Translations under genes and position numbers: made by a program
The notes under the pieces: generated by a model
The model's input: only the letters and a program-made list of their open reading frames with translations
Databases searched by the model: none
What the model was told of the DNA's origin: nothing
Virus record (IMG/VR): IMGVR_UViG_3300042945_003483
Coordinates: 1 to 24,094 of that record
Origin: a virus
Strand: one strand, 5' to 3'
Length of the DNA: 24,094 bases
In this document: piece by piece, positions 22,230-24,094 of the stretch
Layout: every line of letters starts with the position of its first letter
Numbering within the stretch: position 1 is the stretch's first letter

Positions 22230-22757
22230 TTAGGCGTTGACAAATGTGGTTCCAGTTAAAGCTGCCAAGTTGTTTACTTGATAAGCCATTTCTGGTTCCA
22301 TAGCTTGAAGTACAAATGAGTACTGGGTAGCGTCGCCGGGGGCTGTACCAGTTGTGGTAGTACCGGTTGAAACGACACATCCTCGGGTTAAACCGACGAG
22401 CCAGTAGAGTCCGTTGTTGTCTTCGAAGACACAGCGGGACGCTCTATTGTAGGTGAGCAATTGAATTTGTTGTCTCTTTGCAGATGACAAGTGTTGTACG
22501 GGAATCGTAACTTCTTGTTGGAAGAACGCCGTACCGTTTGTGTTTGAGATGTTAAACGTCTCCGTGAAAGACGCAACATCCTTCGCTACTTGAATCTGGT
22601 AGAAACTTCCAGTTCCACCACTTAAAGCGGTGATACCAGCAGTTGCTCCAGCAGTTACTGACGTATAGTCGAAATCGGAAGATACCCAAAGGGTCTTTAT
22701 ACCACCGATTGCGTCGAGACAGTCAAGTGCGATTGCTGATGTTAAATTACAGGACAT
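22230..22757 (-). CDS. Tail tube-like protein (175 aa)
   Basis: A 175-residue protein from ATG 22757, directly downstream of the capsid gene. The N-terminus (TSAIALDCLDAIGGIKTLWV) is a distinctive match to a small tail-tube-like family of Bacteroidota phages, followed by beta strands, a helix AKRQQIQLLTYNRASRCVF and a glycine/threonine-rich loop, ending in VLQAMEPEMAYQVNN. The family is expected to polymerise into the tail tube. Its distance (about 17 kb) from the tail-completion genes at 5176-5652 is unusual. A hairpin on each side may set its expression apart. The assignment is by sequence pattern and position. Confidence 0.65.
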   Translation of the reverse strand: MSCNLTSAIALDCLDAIGGIKTLWVSSDFDYTSVTAGATAGITALSGGTGSFYQIQVAKDVASFTETFNISNTNGTAFFQQEVTIPVQHLSSAKRQQIQLLTYNRASRCVFEDNNGLYWLVGLTRGCVVSTGTTTTGTAPGDATQYSFVLQAMEPEMAYQVNNLAALTGTTFVNA

Positions 22758-22790
22758 TGGTTCGTTCTTTTATTTTAATTTTTTTAAGAA

Positions 22791-22816
22791 GGGAGGTTCA
22801 GTTTCCCAAACCTCCC
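22791..22816 (-). terminator. Hairpin after capsid gene, weak terminator
   Basis: The minus strand carries GGGAGGTT, a 10-base loop and AACCTCCC, ten bases past the capsid stop. It is followed by TTCTTAAAAAAATT rather than a T-run, so it is probably an attenuator or 3' stabiliser. Confidence 0.5.
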
Positions 22817-22825
22817 ATTGGCAAT

Positions 22826-23770
22826 TTAGATAGTCGATACGAACTGAGAAGCATAGACCGCCGTACCCAGACGGAACTTCGACATAAAGTTAACCACGTC
22901 TTGTGAAGGATCGTAGTAGAATCTGAAGTTGTCGGCATCGTCGAGTAAGCCAGTTCCGAAGAACGCGTACTTCTTAGGACCAACGATGATGTGAGTGTTG
23001 GTGTTCAAGCCAGGAGCACCGAAGATGGTCATGTTAGTACCGGGCCATACGAATGCGTTTGGAGCGTCTCCAGAAGCGTTAGAGATGTTAGGGTACTGAA
23101 GGATCAAGCTATTTCCTTTAGCCATCAAAGCCTGAACTGCGATAGCGTAGTTTGTCATAGACATGTACATAACCAAGTCATTCTCTTGCTTAAGAGCGTT
23201 GGTCAATTTGCCGTAAATGTTCCAGATGGTGTCGAATGCGGTGTTAACTGCCAAAGGTACAGTGATACCAGCACCGGTTCCACCGATACATCCGTTAGCT
23301 ACAGTTGCTTGAGAAAGCAATCCGTCGAGGCTGCCGCCATCGCCCTGCCAGATGGTATTTTCTACGTACTGGGCGATATTGTTTACCTTGTTGTTTGCGA
23401 TCTGTTGCTCGAAAGGAACCGACTCGGCGTATGCGCTCGGGCTCAATTGAGAAGACAACCAGAAGTTTCTAAGATCTTCTGGGCAAAGTTGTTCTTTCAA
23501 CATCTTTGATTGTACGATTAAGTCGAGCTGAGAGTAAACGGTAGAGTTACCGGTTGCTCCGCCGGGTCCGACTTGAGCTGCACCGAATCCGCAAGTTGCG
23601 TCGATGATGTAAGGATTAGAATTTAGCAAGTTGATAGCAGAAGTTCCTGCTGTCTTGCCGGCCATAACGGTCAAGTATTGTACGGTGAAAGGCTTTAATA
23701 AGGCCTCAGAAATTAATTCCGTACTGAGCTGGTCCGTATACGGCGATAGTGATGATAAATCGAAACTCAT
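22826..23770 (-). CDS. Major capsid protein (HK97-fold expected)
   Basis: A 314-residue protein from ATG 23770, 12 bases after the scaffold-like gene. The N-terminus (DLSSLSPYTDQLSTELISEA) and segments such as AGKTAGTSAINLL, CPEDLRNFWLSSQLSP and SMTNYAIAVQALMAKGN resemble major capsid proteins I know from Bacteroidota phages. The C-terminus (DNFRFYYDPSQDVVNFMSKF) is typical of this group, ending in a beta strand. Length agrees with a lean HK97-like capsid subunit. The upstream coiled-coil gene and the hairpin just downstream support high-level, separately tuned expression. No protease motif is present. Confidence 0.85.
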   Translation of the reverse strand: MSFDLSSLSPYTDQLSTELISEALLKPFTVQYLTVMAGKTAGTSAINLLNSNPYIIDATCGFGAAQVGPGGATGNSTVYSQLDLIVQSKMLKEQLCPEDLRNFWLSSQLSPSAYAESVPFEQQIANNKVNNIAQYVENTIWQGDGGSLDGLLSQATVANGCIGGTGAGITVPLAVNTAFDTIWNIYGKLTNALKQENDLVMYMSMTNYAIAVQALMAKGNSLILQYPNISNASGDAPNAFVWPGTNMTIFGAPGLNTNTHIIVGPKKYAFFGTGLLDDADNFRFYYDPSQDVVNFMSKFRLGTAVYASQFVSTI

Positions 23771-23782
23771 TTTTTTAGGGGT

Positions 23783-24094
23783 TTATTTTTTAAATTTTCT
23801 TTGGGTTTTGCTGAGTTCAGCTTTGATTGTCTTGAGACCTTCCATTCTTGCTTCCATCATGGTAACAGGAGTTGAGGGTTCATCGTTGAAAGTAGGAAGT
23901 TTAGAAGCTCCTGGAGTCTTACTCATCTTTTCCATTTTGGATTTGTAAGAAGCCATTTCCTCTTTAACCACTGCAACTTCTTTGGCTACTTCTTCAATAG
24001 CTTCCATACACTGCATGATCATTTTGTTCATTTCTTCCTTCACAATTTCTGACTCAGATTTTGTGGGCTGGCCCGCTGGTTCTTCACCGGCTGG
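23783..24094 (-). CDS. Scaffold-like protein, N-terminus beyond window
   Basis: The reading frame is open from the right edge (first visible residues PAGEEPAGQPTKSESE) to a stop at 23783: 103 residues visible. A GTG at 24043 is inside the frame and is not taken as the start. A Pro/Gly-rich acidic stretch is followed by a coiled coil (VKEEMNKMIMQCMEAIEEVA, KEEMASYKSKMEKM) and a basic end (AELSKTQRKFKK). Such proteins directly before the capsid gene are scaffolds, or the C-terminal part of a prohead protease-scaffold fusion. Which of the two depends on sequence beyond the window. Confidence 0.65.
   Translation of the reverse strand, partial: PAGEEPAGQPTKSESEIVKEEMNKMIMQCMEAIEEVAKEVAVVKEEMASYKSKMEKMSKTPGASKLPTFNDEPSTPVTMMEARMEGLKTIKAELSKTQRKFKK

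Overview
This window looks like about half of the structural region of a tailed double-stranded DNA phage (Caudoviricetes), seen mostly from the minus strand. Every well-supported gene except one reads right to left. The host is inferred to be a member of the Bacteroidota. The main evidence is a set of virion proteins of types I know from Bacteroidota phages: a short tail-tube-like protein next to the major capsid protein, a two-gene set of tail proteins, and a head-tail connector. In addition, most start codons follow A/T-rich sequence without a clear Shine-Dalgarno site. No database search was possible, so family names rest on recognised motifs. No integrase, repressor, tRNA gene or CRISPR array was seen, and no gene-free stretch exceeds about 130 bases.

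Layout in the direction of transcription (right to left). 24094-22230: end of a coiled-coil scaffold-like protein, major capsid protein and tail-tube-like protein, with hairpins after the capsid and tube genes. 22143-16331: a virion-associated protein, then a two-gene adhesin cassette present twice. Each cassette is a collagen-like (Gly-Ser-Ser/Gly-Thr-Ser) protein with a cysteine-studded YadA-type beta-roll, followed by a cysteine-rich polyglycine protein. 15369-16334: the only plus-strand gene, a GT9/heptosyltransferase-like glycosyltransferase, convergent with the last adhesin gene. 15285-13164: portal, head-tail connector and a one-helix membrane protein, closed by a strong terminator.

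13036-8250: a block of small regulatory, replication-type and selfish genes. It holds two HNH-type genes, a sigma-like protein, two winged-helix-like proteins, a DUF1376/YdaU-like protein, CxxC-containing small proteins (one membrane-bound and overlapped by another frame for 245 bases), and several unknowns. 8250-7318: a repeat protein with homing-endonuclease-type repeats and a Tat-like N-terminus. 7239-5700: small and large terminase. 5652-1: tail completion, minor tail and tail-assembly-like proteins, then two large tail proteins, the last running off the left edge. No tape-measure protein lies in the window.

The terminase packages DNA through the portal into heads built by the scaffold and capsid proteins. 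The connector, tail-completion and tube proteins join head and tail, and the duplicated adhesins probably recognise the host. The glycosyltransferase could modify either host surface sugars or the Ser/Thr-rich collagen-like stalks. Most genes abut or overlap by 1-4 bases (many TAATG junctions), which suggests translational coupling. A shared CATACTTAC box sits 5-11 bases before the start of four virion genes that begin new coupled groups, and is a candidate phage promoter or translation signal.
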